A stretch of DNA of 64,000 bases from Rhodomicrobium sp. R_RK_3 (lineage in GTDB: Bacteria > Pseudomonadota > Alphaproteobacteria > Rhizobiales > Rhodomicrobiaceae). Below are positions 1 through 8,070 of the stretch, one piece after another. Where the stretch lies: assembly GCF_002198715.1 (NCBI RefSeq), contig NZ_MWLK01000039.1, forward strand, positions 1 to 64,000. Direction: 5' to 3'. How positions within the stretch are numbered: position 1 is the first letter of the stretch; each line of letters starts with the position of its first letter. A program made the translations under genes and the position numbers. The notes beneath the pieces are model-generated. The model did not search any database. It was not told the origin of the DNA and worked only from the letters and a program-made list of their open reading frames with translations.

Positions 1-89
1 AATATGATTGGGTCCCGGCTCGGCCTGACGGCCGTCCGGGACGACGGGGAGAGGACCTTCGATACGCAAAGGTCTCCTATGGGAGAGGG
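1..89. repeat. Dispersed repeat A, copy 1
   Basis: This stretch is the reverse complement of positions 20077-20165, with only two mismatches seen (positions 78 and 79). A more diverged copy lies at 5152-5232. It contains an imperfect dyad, GTCCCGG facing CCGGGAC, with CGGCCTGACGGCCG between the arms, so it can fold into a stem-loop in RNA from either strand. It lies just past the 3' end of the minus-strand MerR gene. No coding potential is evident. It is either a mobile repeat or a terminator-like element. Confidence 0.85.
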
Positions 90-160
90 AATCGGCTGCT
101 GATCGGAATAGCGCCGAGGTCGCCAAGGGGCAATCGCCAGGGGCGCGAAGCCGATTTGCC

Positions 161-580
161 CTAAACCTTCAGCAGCGCGATGCACTGGTCGCGGATTTCG
201 CGCAGCTCCTGCAGGGCCTGGTCGATGTCGCGCTGCTTGCCGCTCAGCTCGGCAATCGAGCTCTCGACGCTCTTCAGGAGCCGCCGGGTCTGCTCGATCT
301 GGTTCGGGTCGGCGTCGTAAAGGTTGAGATATTCGGAGATCTCCTCGAGGCTGAACCCGAGCCGCTTGCCGCGCAGCACGATGATCAGCCGCGCCCGGTC
401 GCGCTTGGTGTAGATGCGGTTGCTGCCGACGCGGCTCGGCGCCAGCAGCCCCTTCGACTCGTAGAAGCGGATGGCGCGGGTCGAAATGCCGAACTCGGCC
501 GAGAGATCGCCGATGCTGTAGAGCGGGGCGTCCTGCCGGACGGCGGGGGCCGCCGCCGCTTCCGGTTTAGACTTTACCAT
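161..580 (-). CDS. MerR-family transcriptional regulator
   Basis: A 139-residue MerR-type regulator. After about 18 variable residues comes the winged-helix DNA-binding segment (residues about 20-88: YSIGDLSAEFGIS, then TRAIRFYESKGLL). A long C-terminal helix for dimerisation follows (about 95-135). No cysteine pattern for metal binding is visible, so a metal sensor is unlikely. The start lies inside the end of the upstream acyl-CoA ligase gene (14 bp overlap), so the two are co-transcribed and probably translationally coupled. The length and the partnership with fatty-acid genes resemble LiuR/PsrA-like regulators of acyl-CoA metabolism in alphaproteobacteria. The inference is that it senses an acyl-CoA and controls its own operon. 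Confidence 0.88.
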   Translation of the reverse strand: MVKSKPEAAAAPAVRQDAPLYSIGDLSAEFGISTRAIRFYESKGLLAPSRVGSNRIYTKRDRARLIIVLRGKRLGFSLEEISEYLNLYDADPNQIEQTRRLLKSVESSIAELSGKQRDIDQALQELREIRDQCIALLKV

Positions 581-2306
581 TGGCCTTCATTTCGGCGCGC
601 AGCTCCTTCTTCGACAGCTTCCCGATCAGCGTCTTGGGCAACTCGTCGCGGAATTCGACCTCGGACGGCATCTCGATCTTGGAGAGTTTCGGCTCCAGGA
701 ATTTCAACAGCTCGGCCTTGGTCGCCGTTACGCCCGCCTTCAGCTTGATATAGGCCTTGGGCGCCTCGCCGCGATAGCTGTCGGGGATGCCGAGCACGGT
801 CACCTCCTCGACGCCGGGGAATTGGTAGATCGCCTCCTCGATGGTGCGCGGATAAACGTTAAAGCCGGAGCAGATGATGATGTCCTTCATCCGGTCGACG
901 ATGAACGTATAGCCCTCGACATCCATATAGCCGACATCGCCGGTGCGCAGGAACTCGCCCACCATGGCGTCTGCGGTCTCCTTCGGGCGCTGCCAATAGC
1001 CCTTCATCACCTGCGGCCCGCCGATGCAGACCTCGCCGGTCTCGCCGAGCGGCATTTCCACGGCCGGGTCGTCCAGCGAGCGGATCGAGATGCGCGTGCC
1101 GGGGATCGGAATGCCGATCGAGCCTTCCTTGTTGGCGCCCGAGACCGGATTGCAGGTGGCGACCGGCGAGGATTCCGACAGGCCATAGCCCTCGACCAGC
1201 GCGCAGCCGGAGATTCGCTCGAAGCCGCGCTTGATCTCCATCGGCAACGGGGCGCCGCCCGAGATGCAGAATTTCAGCGAGGACAGGTCGCCGGGCTTCA
1301 GCGAGTGGGCATGCATCAGCGCATTATAGAGGGTCGGCACGCCGGGCATCACGGTTGGCCGGGTCTCGCGGATCAGCTTCAACCCGGCATTCAGCTCGAA
1401 TTTCGGCACCAGCGTCAGAGTCGCGGCGATAGCCACGCCCAGGTTGAGCACCGTCGTCATGCCGAAGACGTGGAAGAAGGGCAGGATGGCCATCACCCGC
1501 TCCTCGCCCGGCTTCAGCGTATGCGCCCAGAACACGGACTGCCAGGCATTCACGTAAAGATTGGCGTGGGTGAGCATGGCGCCCTTCGGGCCGCCTGTGG
1601 TGCCCCCGGTATATTGCAGCACCGCGACATCGTTCAGCGGATCGATGGCGACGGGCGCCGGCTTGCCCGGATTGGCGATCACGTCATCATAGGCGATCAG
1701 CTTGGCGGCCTGGGGCGAGGCACGCCAGTCGGCCAGATCCTTGCGCTTGAACAGCCTGAACAGGATCGATTGCAGCGCCGGCAGAAGCCGCGGGAACGGG
1801 CAGATCACCGCCGAGCCGATCGCGCCGCTGGCGACCAGCGCCTCGGCTTTCGGGAACAGCGCCTTCAGATCGAGCGTCACCATCATGTGCAGCCGGGCGT
1901 CGCGCGCCTGATGCGTGAGCTCCTCGACCGTATAGAGAGGGTTGAAATTGACGACCGTGCCGCCCGCTTTCAGAATGCCGAAATAGAAGATGATGTAGGT
2001 CGGTGTGTTGGGCAGCAGCAGCCCGACATTGACGCCTTTCTTGACGCCGCGCTTCTGCAGCCCCTCGGCCACCCGGCTCGACAGCGCATCGACCTGCGCA
2101 TAGGTCAGCGCCTTGCCAAAGAACGTGCAGCACGCCCGGTCCGGATAGGCGGCGGCAGTTTTCTCCAGCAGCGAATGCAGCGGCGCCGGCTCGAGCCGCG
2201 CATGCCAGTCGACATCCTTGGGATAGGTTTTCAGCCATGGATAACGCGCGGGAGGCGTTGCCCGCTCGACGCCATTAGCTCGAACGTCTGCGCGATTCGG
2301 GTCCAT
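567..2306 (-). CDS. fadD: Long-chain fatty-acid--CoA ligase (AMP-forming)
   Basis: A 579-residue ANL-superfamily enzyme that activates fatty acids to acyl-CoA through an acyl-adenylate. Seen directly: the AMP-binding loop YTGGTTGGPKGA at residues 232-243, the GYGLSES motif, the GDVGYMD motif before the hinge, and the C-terminal catalytic lysine in LIGKLSKKEL (K563). Length is normal for FadD. The start is ATG with GAGGA about 5 bases upstream. It is the first gene of a two-gene operon with the overlapping MerR regulator. Substrate chain length cannot be read from sequence; long-chain is assumed from overall similarity to FadD rather than to short-chain ligases. Confidence 0.92.
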   Translation of the reverse strand: MDPNRADVRANGVERATPPARYPWLKTYPKDVDWHARLEPAPLHSLLEKTAAAYPDRACCTFFGKALTYAQVDALSSRVAEGLQKRGVKKGVNVGLLLPNTPTYIIFYFGILKAGGTVVNFNPLYTVEELTHQARDARLHMMVTLDLKALFPKAEALVASGAIGSAVICPFPRLLPALQSILFRLFKRKDLADWRASPQAAKLIAYDDVIANPGKPAPVAIDPLNDVAVLQYTGGTTGGPKGAMLTHANLYVNAWQSVFWAHTLKPGEERVMAILPFFHVFGMTTVLNLGVAIAATLTLVPKFELNAGLKLIRETRPTVMPGVPTLYNALMHAHSLKPGDLSSLKFCISGGAPLPMEIKRGFERISGCALVEGYGLSESSPVATCNPVSGANKEGSIGIPIPGTRISIRSLDDPAVEMPLGETGEVCIGGPQVMKGYWQRPKETADAMVGEFLRTGDVGYMDVEGYTFIVDRMKDIIICSGFNVYPRTIEEAIYQFPGVEEVTVLGIPDSYRGEAPKAYIKLKAGVTATKAELLKFLEPKLSKIEMPSEVEFRDELPKTLIGKLSKKELRAEMKANGKV

Positions 2307-2481
2307 TATTTCCTCGTTTTATGGGCGTTTCCTCAGATGCGGGCGAGCCGCAAAGACCCGGCAGCGATTATTCGGCTTTTCGCCGCCGATGGCAATCATT
2401 CCGCGCCTGAAGAGCGCTCAAGGGCCGGGGAGTTTGCCAGGCTCCCGCGACGCTGTGATGACGGCCCGCCCGCGCCCGCAT

Positions 2482-2505
2482 GAATTCCGTGCAGGAATGG
2501 AATTC
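2482..2505. promoter_or_regulatory. Inverted repeat in the fadD upstream region
   Basis: The divergent gap between fadD (start 2306) and the membrane protein gene (start 2643) is about 336 bp. It holds a perfect 7-bp inverted repeat, GAATTCC and GGAATTC, separated by 10 bases. Its size suits a dimeric regulator such as the MerR protein of this operon, but MerR sites usually sit between -35 and -10 elements and no clear promoter was found around it. The rest of the gap holds nothing recognisable. Confidence 0.3.
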
Positions 2506-2642
2506 GCCAGATCGCGCAAAGCTGCCATAATGCAGGCCGGGGGCAGGGCAATGACGAGCGGGGGGCCGATCCGATTCGCGATCCCGGAACAGACCCCAGT
2601 TCCGTCCGGCGCCAATCGCGAGGCTCAATTGGGAGAGACATC

Positions 2643-3149
2643 ATGTTCTTCGACACGTTCACCACCATTCACAGCCTGTTGAGTCTGGCCGCCATCGCAA
2701 CCGGCGTGCTGGCCGTCGCGGCGCTGTTCAACATCCGCCTGCCGCAGATCTTCACCATTCTGTTTCTGCTGACTGCCGTCGGCACGAGCGCCACCGGCTT
2801 CGGCTTCACCTTCTACGGGCTGAAGCCGTCGCATGTGGTCGGCGCGATTGCGCTGGTGATCCTGGCGGTTACTATCTATGCAGGTTACTTCACGGCCCTG
2901 ACCGGGAGCTGGCGCTGGATCTATGCGGCCGGCATCGTCGCCAGCCTCTATCTGCTCGTCTTTGTCGGCATCGCCCAATCCTTCGCCAAGATCGAGGTGC
3001 TGCGGGCCGCCGCGCCGACCCAGTCGGAGCCGCCATTCGCCATCGCCGAAGCCATCGGGCTGGTGGTTTTCCTCATCGTCGGCTATCTGGCGGCGAGGGC
3101 ATACCGACCCGAGGAGCCGGAGCTTGCGGGCCGCTCGGTGAACGCCTGA
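2643..3149 (+). CDS. Five-helix membrane protein, function unknown
   Basis: A 168-residue integral membrane protein not assigned to a named family. About five hydrophobic segments are visible (residues roughly 5-28, 36-56, 62-81, 90-112 and 135-154), the last followed by a short hydrophilic tail. There are no conserved metal-ligand pairs or catalytic motifs. The ATG start is preceded by GGGAGAGA at good spacing. It is divergent from fadD and 170 bp upstream of the ACP gene on the same strand, so a link to lipid metabolism is possible but not shown. Confidence 0.75.
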   Translation: MFFDTFTTIHSLLSLAAIATGVLAVAALFNIRLPQIFTILFLLTAVGTSATGFGFTFYGLKPSHVVGAIALVILAVTIYAGYFTALTGSWRWIYAAGIVASLYLLVFVGIAQSFAKIEVLRAAAPTQSEPPFAIAEAIGLVVFLIVGYLAARAYRPEEPELAGRSVNA

Positions 3150-3321
3150 AAATCCGCTGTGACGGGGGCGAACGGGTGCTAACCAATCCTCGGACAAGGC
3201 GGACGAAGCCCTGGACACCCCGCAAATTTGCGTTTATCTGGGGGGCTACGATGCTCCCCGGACCGCATCCGGCGAAAGCGGCATACACTGGCCCTCGATT
3301 GGGAAGGGCACGGAGAGGACG

Positions 3322-3591
3322 ATGGACGACGTAGCCAACAAGATTGTCAGTATTCTCAAGAAGAACATGAAGGAGCCGCCGGAAACGATCGCTCTGGACA
3401 CCAAGCTCAGCGATCTCGAAATCGAGTCGCTCGATCTGGCCGTGATCGTATTCGACATCGAAGACACGTTCGGCATCCAGATTCCCTACAACGCCAATGA
3501 AGAGATGCAGGATTTCGCGACGGTCGGCTCCGTCGTCGAGCGCGTCAAATCGTTGATCGGTGACAAGGGCGCCGCCGGCGCGGCCGCCTGA
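3322..3591 (+). CDS. Acyl carrier protein (NodF/AcpXL-like)
   Basis: An 89-residue acyl carrier protein. The phosphopantetheine attachment serine is S36 in IESLDLAV, where most ACPs read DSL; here glutamate replaces the aspartate. Acidic helix II (FDIEDTFGIQIP) follows. The protein ends in a Gly/Ala-rich tail. A strong GGAGAGG ribosome site lies just upstream. The ketosynthase gene follows 48 bp downstream, so the two are probably one operon. A lone ACP paired with a KASII-type enzyme, away from housekeeping fab genes, recalls NodF-NodE or specialised very-long-chain acyl systems. No hydroxyacyl dehydratase or acyltransferase is adjacent. Confidence 0.88.
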   Translation: MDDVANKIVSILKKNMKEPPETIALDTKLSDLEIESLDLAVIVFDIEDTFGIQIPYNANEEMQDFATVGSVVERVKSLIGDKGAAGAAA

Positions 3592-3639
3592 TACGTCCAT
3601 CCCGCCTCACGGGCGCTTTTTCGACATCATAGGCACGGC

Positions 3640-4872
3640 ATGGCAGGGCCCAACGGGGCAAGACGGGTGGTCATTACCGGTCAGGGTGTGGTCTCGGCCA
3701 TCGGCATCGGGGTCGACACATTCTGGGCGAATATGCGGCGCGGCGTTTGCGGCATCGGGCCGATCACCAATATTCCGCTGCAGGATCTCTATATCACCAT
3801 CGCCGGCGAGGTGAAGGATTTCGACCCGCGCGAGCGCTGTCCGTCGAAGCCCTTCATGCTCGCCGACCGCTATTCGCAATTTGCCGGCTCGGCCGCCATC
3901 GAGGCGATGAAGCAGGCGGGCTATGACGGCCCGGTGTCGGACGGGCATCGCGCCGCCTCGATCATCGGCTCCGGCATCGGCGGGCTGGGCACCATCGAGA
4001 ACGGCTATGTCGATCTCTTCATCCATAAGAAGAAGGCCACCCATCCGCTGACGCTGCTGCGCAGCATCGGCTCGTCGGCGGCGGCCCATGTCAGCATCGA
4101 ATATGGCATGAAGGGCCCCTGCTTCGGCACCGTCAGCGCCTGCTCCACGGCGGCGCACGCCATCGGCCTGACCTTCCAGATGATCCGGGCCGGGATGGTC
4201 GATATCGGCATTGCCGGCGCGTCCGAAGCCTGCGTGACCTTCGGCTCGATGCGCTCCTGGCAGGCGATGCGCGTGCTCTCGCCGGAAGGCTGCTGGCCCT
4301 TCTCCAAGCACCGCAACGGCACCGTGCTGGCCGAGGGCGCCGGTATCCTGGTGCTGGAGGAACTGGAGCACGCCCTGGCGCGCGGCGCGACGCCGCTCGC
4401 CGAACTGGTCGGCTTCGGCATGACGTCCGATGCGGCCGACATGGTCAATCCGTCCATCGAAGGCCCGTCCGTGGCGATGCAGATCGCGCTCGACGATGCG
4501 CGGCTCGCGCCCGGCGACATCGACTATATCAACGCGCATGGCACGGCCACTACGGTCAATGACATCAACGAAACGCGCGCCATCCGCCGCGTCTTCGGCA
4601 AGGACGCGGACAAGGTCTCGGTGTCCTCGACCAAGTCGATGCACGGCCATTGCCTGGGCGCGGGCGGCGGCGTCGAGGCGGTGGCCTGCATCAAGGCGAT
4701 CTCGGAGAATTTCGTCCCCGCCACCATCGGCTTCGACGAGCCGGGCGAGGAATGCGACCTCGACTATACGCCGAATGAAGGCCGCTCCCGCGAGATCACC
4801 TACGCCATGTCGAACTCCTTCGCCTTCGGCGGCCTGAACGCGGCCCTGGTCTTCGGCCCGCCGCCGGCCTGA
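3640..4872 (+). CDS. Beta-ketoacyl-ACP synthase II-type (NodE/FabF-like)
   Basis: A 410-residue condensing enzyme that extends acyl chains on ACP by decarboxylative condensation with malonyl-ACP. The Cys-His-His triad is intact: C168 in SACSTAAH, H300 in NAHGTAT and H337 in KSMHGHCLGAGG. Length is typical of FabF/NodE. It directly follows the ACP gene, its likely substrate carrier. Because this ACP/KAS pair stands apart from fabD/fabG/acpP, the inference is a dedicated modified acyl product (lipid A, hopanoid or signal lipid) rather than bulk fatty acid synthesis. FabF versus NodE-like assignment is uncertain. Confidence 0.88.
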   Translation: MAGPNGARRVVITGQGVVSAIGIGVDTFWANMRRGVCGIGPITNIPLQDLYITIAGEVKDFDPRERCPSKPFMLADRYSQFAGSAAIEAMKQAGYDGPVSDGHRAASIIGSGIGGLGTIENGYVDLFIHKKKATHPLTLLRSIGSSAAAHVSIEYGMKGPCFGTVSACSTAAHAIGLTFQMIRAGMVDIGIAGASEACVTFGSMRSWQAMRVLSPEGCWPFSKHRNGTVLAEGAGILVLEELEHALARGATPLAELVGFGMTSDAADMVNPSIEGPSVAMQIALDDARLAPGDIDYINAHGTATTVNDINETRAIRRVFGKDADKVSVSSTKSMHGHCLGAGGGVEAVACIKAISENFVPATIGFDEPGEECDLDYTPNEGRSREITYAMSNSFAFGGLNAALVFGPPPA

Positions 4873-5065
4873 CGCTGGGGTTGAGGTCGACCGCCTCGCC
4901 GAAGGCACGTCGAGGGGATGACGGGAGCGCTGAATCGCTCCTGCCCAGACTTATGGGATCTCCGCACAAAACCAGAGGCACGGCCCTTCCCATCTCCGAC
5001 TGTGAGAGGTTAGCGCGCGGGTGAGGGGGGAATGCCTCTCCGATGGTTTGTAACCCTCGTTCCAG

Positions 5066-5121
5066 CCCTCTCCAAATGAAGACCTTTGCAAACTGCCAGA
5101 GCCGGGGCTACTTGCCTCTCC
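5066..5121. repeat. Dispersed repeat B, partial copy
   Basis: This segment matches the reverse complement of 20187-20263 (shared blocks such as GAAGACCTTTGCAAA and AGAGCCGGGGC). It lies in the 425-bp gap between the convergent ketosynthase and udgX genes. Apart from this and repeat A at 5152-5232 the gap shows no gene. Confidence 0.65.
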
Positions 5122-5151
5122 TCTGGCACGGTGCTGGCCGATCCGCGAGTG

Positions 5152-5232
5152 GATCCCGGTTCGGCCTGACGGTCGCCCGGGACGACGGGTGGAGATGCCC
5201 AAGCGACGCGCAAAGGTCATCCATGGGAGAGA
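5152..5232. repeat. Dispersed repeat A, copy 2
   Basis: A diverged copy of the element at 1-89, in the same orientation. Conserved blocks include TTCGGCCTGACGG, CCGGGACGACGGG, CGCAAAGGTC and CCATGGGAGAG. It lies downstream of the convergent ketosynthase and udgX genes, consistent with a preference for intergenic 3' regions. Confidence 0.75.
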
Positions 5233-5297
5233 GAGCGATCCGTCGCGCATCGCGATAGGGTTCTACTCCATCCCCCAAGCTAAATTCCGCGCGAACC

Positions 5298-5972
5298 TCA
5301 CCCCCGCGCCAGCCTCGCCGCTTCGCGCAGGTCGCGGACGAAGGCGTCGTATTGCTCGCGCTTGGCGGTCTCGTCGGGCAGGCGCAGCAAATAGGACGGA
5401 TGCACCGTCAGCACCACCGCGCCGTGCTCGCCCGGGATCGGCTTGCCGCGCTCGGCCATCAGCCGGACGGCGCGGCCGAGAACGCTGCGGGCAGCGGTCG
5501 CGCCCATCGCCACGATCACGCGCGGCCTGATGAGCCGCACTTCCTGCTCCAGCCACCAGCGGCAGGCCTTGATCTCGTTCGGATTGGGCGTCTGGTGCAG
5601 CCGTCTCTTGCCGCGCGGCTCGAATTTGAAGTGCTTCACGGCATTGGTGACATAGATCCCCGCCCGGTCGATGTCCGCCGCGCCGAGCGCCTTGTCGAAC
5701 ACAGCGCCCGCCGGTCCCACAAAGGGATGGCCCGCCAGATCCTCCTGATCGCCCGGCTGCTCGCCGACGACCATCATGGCGGCATCCGCCGGTCCCTCGC
5801 CGAAAACGGTTTGCGTCGCCGGCTCCCAGAGCGGGCAACGCCGGCATTGCGCCGCTTCGGCACGCAAGGCGTCGAGCGTCGCCCGGGCGGGAGCGGCCGG
5901 TCCGCCGAGCGCGAACTCGGCCTGGGCCGGCGGGTCGCTTTTGCGGCTTGGGGCGTGCAACTTATGATCCAT
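5298..5972 (-). CDS. udgX: UdgX-type uracil-DNA glycosylase
   Basis: A 224-residue iron-sulfur uracil-DNA glycosylase. Motif A is GEQPGDQED (residues 70-78). The KRRLH loop places H126 where UdgX enzymes carry the histidine that forms a covalent adduct with the abasic sugar, which distinguishes this subfamily from ordinary family 4 UDGs. Cluster ligands visible are C43, C46 and C137; H114 stands where family 4 enzymes have a further cysteine. The C-terminal motif is VHPSYLLRL. ATG at 5972 is preferred over an in-frame upstream start because AGGA lies 8 bases before it and the length then fits the family. It is divergent from bdhA. Confidence 0.9.
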   Translation of the reverse strand: MDHKLHAPSRKSDPPAQAEFALGGPAAPARATLDALRAEAAQCRRCPLWEPATQTVFGEGPADAAMMVVGEQPGDQEDLAGHPFVGPAGAVFDKALGAADIDRAGIYVTNAVKHFKFEPRGKRRLHQTPNPNEIKACRWWLEQEVRLIRPRVIVAMGATAARSVLGRAVRLMAERGKPIPGEHGAVVLTVHPSYLLRLPDETAKREQYDAFVRDLREAARLARG

Positions 5973-6214
5973 CCGACAAATCCTGCTGGCGAAGCTTTCG
6001 CCGTTTGACGAGAAGCGCGCGCGCTGCGCGCCGGTTCCGCCTGCTTTCCGGTGATAATAGGTTCTGTTCCTGGTTTGTTCAAGATCGCGCCCCAACCGGT
6101 CCCACTTGCTTTTGCGGTGCACAAAATTTTGAGTGCAGAGGGGTTGGCTGGTATTTGCTGCCGGTTCATAGTCATAACGGGCGTGAGCGCATCACCAGCA
6201 GCCGGAGTTTTCGC

Positions 6215-6997
6215 ATGAGCAAAAATAAAAGTGCCATCGTCACCGGGTCGACCAGCGGCATCGGACTGGGGATGGCGGAAGCTTTCGCCAAAAGCGGCAT
6301 GAACGTCATGCTGAACGGTTTCGGCTCGCCGGACGAGATCGAGGCCATCCGCCGCCGCCTCGCCGATCAATACGGCGTCAAGATCGGTTACCACGGCGCC
6401 GACATGACCAAGCCCGAGGAGATCGGCGCGCTGGTCAAGGCGGCGGAGGAGCAATTCGGCGCGGTCGATGTGGCCGTCAGCAATGCCGGCATCCAGTTCG
6501 TCGCCCCGGTCGAGGAATTCCCGGCCGACAAATGGGACGCCATCATCGCCATCAATCTGTCGAGCGCCTTCCACCTCATCCGCCACGCCCTGCCGGGCAT
6601 GAAGGCGCGCGGCTGGGGCCGCATCATCAATCTCGCCTCGGCGCATGGGCTGGTCGCCTCGCCGTTCAAATCGGCCTATGTGGCGGCCAAGCACGGCATG
6701 ATCGGCCTGACCAAGAGCGTGGCGCTGGAGACCGCCGAGCACGGCATCACCGCCAACGCCATCTGTCCGGGTTATGTGCTCACCCCCCTCGTCGAGAAGC
6801 AGATCCCCGACCAGGCCAAGGCGCGCGGCATCTCCGAGGAGGCGGTTAAGCGCGACGTCATTCTCGGCGTGCAGCCAACCAAGCAATTCGTCACCACCGA
6901 GCAGATCGGCGCGCTGGCCGTATTCCTGTGCGGCGACGAAGCAGCCTCGATCACCGGCGCGGCGCTGCCCATCGATGGAGGCTGGACCGCGCAATGA
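6215..6997 (+). CDS. bdhA: 3-hydroxybutyrate dehydrogenase
   Basis: A 260-residue short-chain dehydrogenase that interconverts 3-hydroxybutyrate and acetoacetate with NAD(H), the step that lets the cell use degraded PHB. Seen: the nucleotide-binding TGSTSGIG motif near the N-terminus, NNAG-equivalent SNAGIQ, and the catalytic Y155-x3-K159 pair. The C-terminal GAALPIDGGWTAQ is characteristic of BdhA. ATG 6215 has GGAG eight bases upstream; an open frame extends further 5' but lacks protein-like character. The stop overlaps the start of the patatin gene (ATGA), so the two are translationally coupled. phaC lies in the same window at 30.5 kb. Confidence 0.93.
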   Translation: MSKNKSAIVTGSTSGIGLGMAEAFAKSGMNVMLNGFGSPDEIEAIRRRLADQYGVKIGYHGADMTKPEEIGALVKAAEEQFGAVDVAVSNAGIQFVAPVEEFPADKWDAIIAINLSSAFHLIRHALPGMKARGWGRIINLASAHGLVASPFKSAYVAAKHGMIGLTKSVALETAEHGITANAICPGYVLTPLVEKQIPDQAKARGISEEAVKRDVILGVQPTKQFVTTEQIGALAVFLCGDEAASITGAALPIDGGWTAQ

Positions 6998-8070
6998 CCG
7001 TCGTCGCGGATCCGGCGGCGGCGAAGGGGGCGAAGCCGATCAATCTGGCGCTGCAAGGCGGCGGGGCGCATGGCGCCTTCACCTGGGGCGTGCTCGACCG
7101 CTTCCTCGCCGACAGCCGCATCGCGATCGAGGCCATCAGCGGCACCAGCGCCGGCGCCATCAACGCCGTCGTGCTCGCCGACGGGCTGATGCGGGGCGGC
7201 CCCGAGGGCGCGCGCGAGCGGCTCAAACTGCTCTGGGACGAGATCGGGCGGGCGGCGCGGCTCAGCCCGATCCAGCGCGGTCCGCTCAGCGTGCTCTCGG
7301 GCGATTGGAGCCTCGACAGCTCGCTCGGCTACCTGTTCTTCGACGCCTTCACCCGCAGCGCGTCGCCCTATGATTTCAATCCGCTCGACATCAATCCGCT
7401 GCGCGACATTGTCGGGCGGCTGGTCGATTTCGACCTGGTGCGGAGCTGCGGCGCGCCCAAGCTGTTCGTCTCGGCGACCAACGTGCAGACCGGCCGCGTG
7501 CGCGTCTTCGGCTGCCCGGAATTGTCGCTCGACGCTGTGATGGCCTCGGCCTGCCTGCCGACCCTGTTCAAGGCCGTTGAGGTCGACGGACAGTATTATT
7601 GGGACGGCGGCTATACCGGCAACCCGGCGCTGTTCCCGTTCTTCTATGCCAGCCGCTCAAACGACATCCTGATCGTCCAGATCAATCCGCTGGAGCGCAA
7701 GGAGGTGCCGCGCACGGCGCATGAAATCATGAACCGGATCAACGAGATCTCGTTCAATGCCAGCCTGCTGAGCGAACTGCGCTCGGTGGATTTCGTACGC
7801 CGGATGCTGGATGAGGGCCGGCTCGATCCGGAGCGATACCGGCGGCTGAACATCCACATCATCGGCGAGCAACAGGCGGCGGCGGCCTATGGCGCCTCGA
7901 GCAAGTTCAATATCGAGCGGGCCTTCCTGCAGCATCTGTTCGAGATCGGCCAGAAGGCGGCTGCGGATTGGCTGGAGCTCAATTTCGACGCCATCGGTGA
8001 ACGCTCGACGGTCGACATCCGCCGCATGTTCGCCGGCGACGGCTATGACGAGGCGGCGGGCGTCGTCTGA
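6994..8070 (+). CDS. Patatin-like phospholipase family protein
   Basis: A 358-residue patatin-fold serine hydrolase. The oxyanion loop GGGAHGAF is at residues 22-29, the nucleophile is S52 in GTSAG, and the partner aspartate is D204 in WDGGYTGNP, so the Ser-Asp dyad is complete. There is no signal peptide, so it is cytosolic. The gene starts within the bdhA stop codon (ATGA). Coupling to 3-hydroxybutyrate dehydrogenase suggests a role with PHB granules or lipid turnover, either as depolymerase-like lipase or granule-associated phospholipase; this is inference. It ends one base before the convergent DUF502 gene, with no intergenic space. Confidence 0.9.
   Translation: MTVVADPAAAKGAKPINLALQGGGAHGAFTWGVLDRFLADSRIAIEAISGTSAGAINAVVLADGLMRGGPEGARERLKLLWDEIGRAARLSPIQRGPLSVLSGDWSLDSSLGYLFFDAFTRSASPYDFNPLDINPLRDIVGRLVDFDLVRSCGAPKLFVSATNVQTGRVRVFGCPELSLDAVMASACLPTLFKAVEVDGQYYWDGGYTGNPALFPFFYASRSNDILIVQINPLERKEVPRTAHEIMNRINEISFNASLLSELRSVDFVRRMLDEGRLDPERYRRLNIHIIGEQQAAAAYGASSKFNIERAFLQHLFEIGQKAAADWLELNFDAIGERSTVDIRRMFAGDGYDEAAGVV

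Noticed and set aside
822-2483. A long plus-strand open frame (553 codons) opposite fadD
   Set aside because: It is a mirror of the fadD frame, common in GC-rich coding DNA; composition is His/Arg/Ala-rich and shows no domain.
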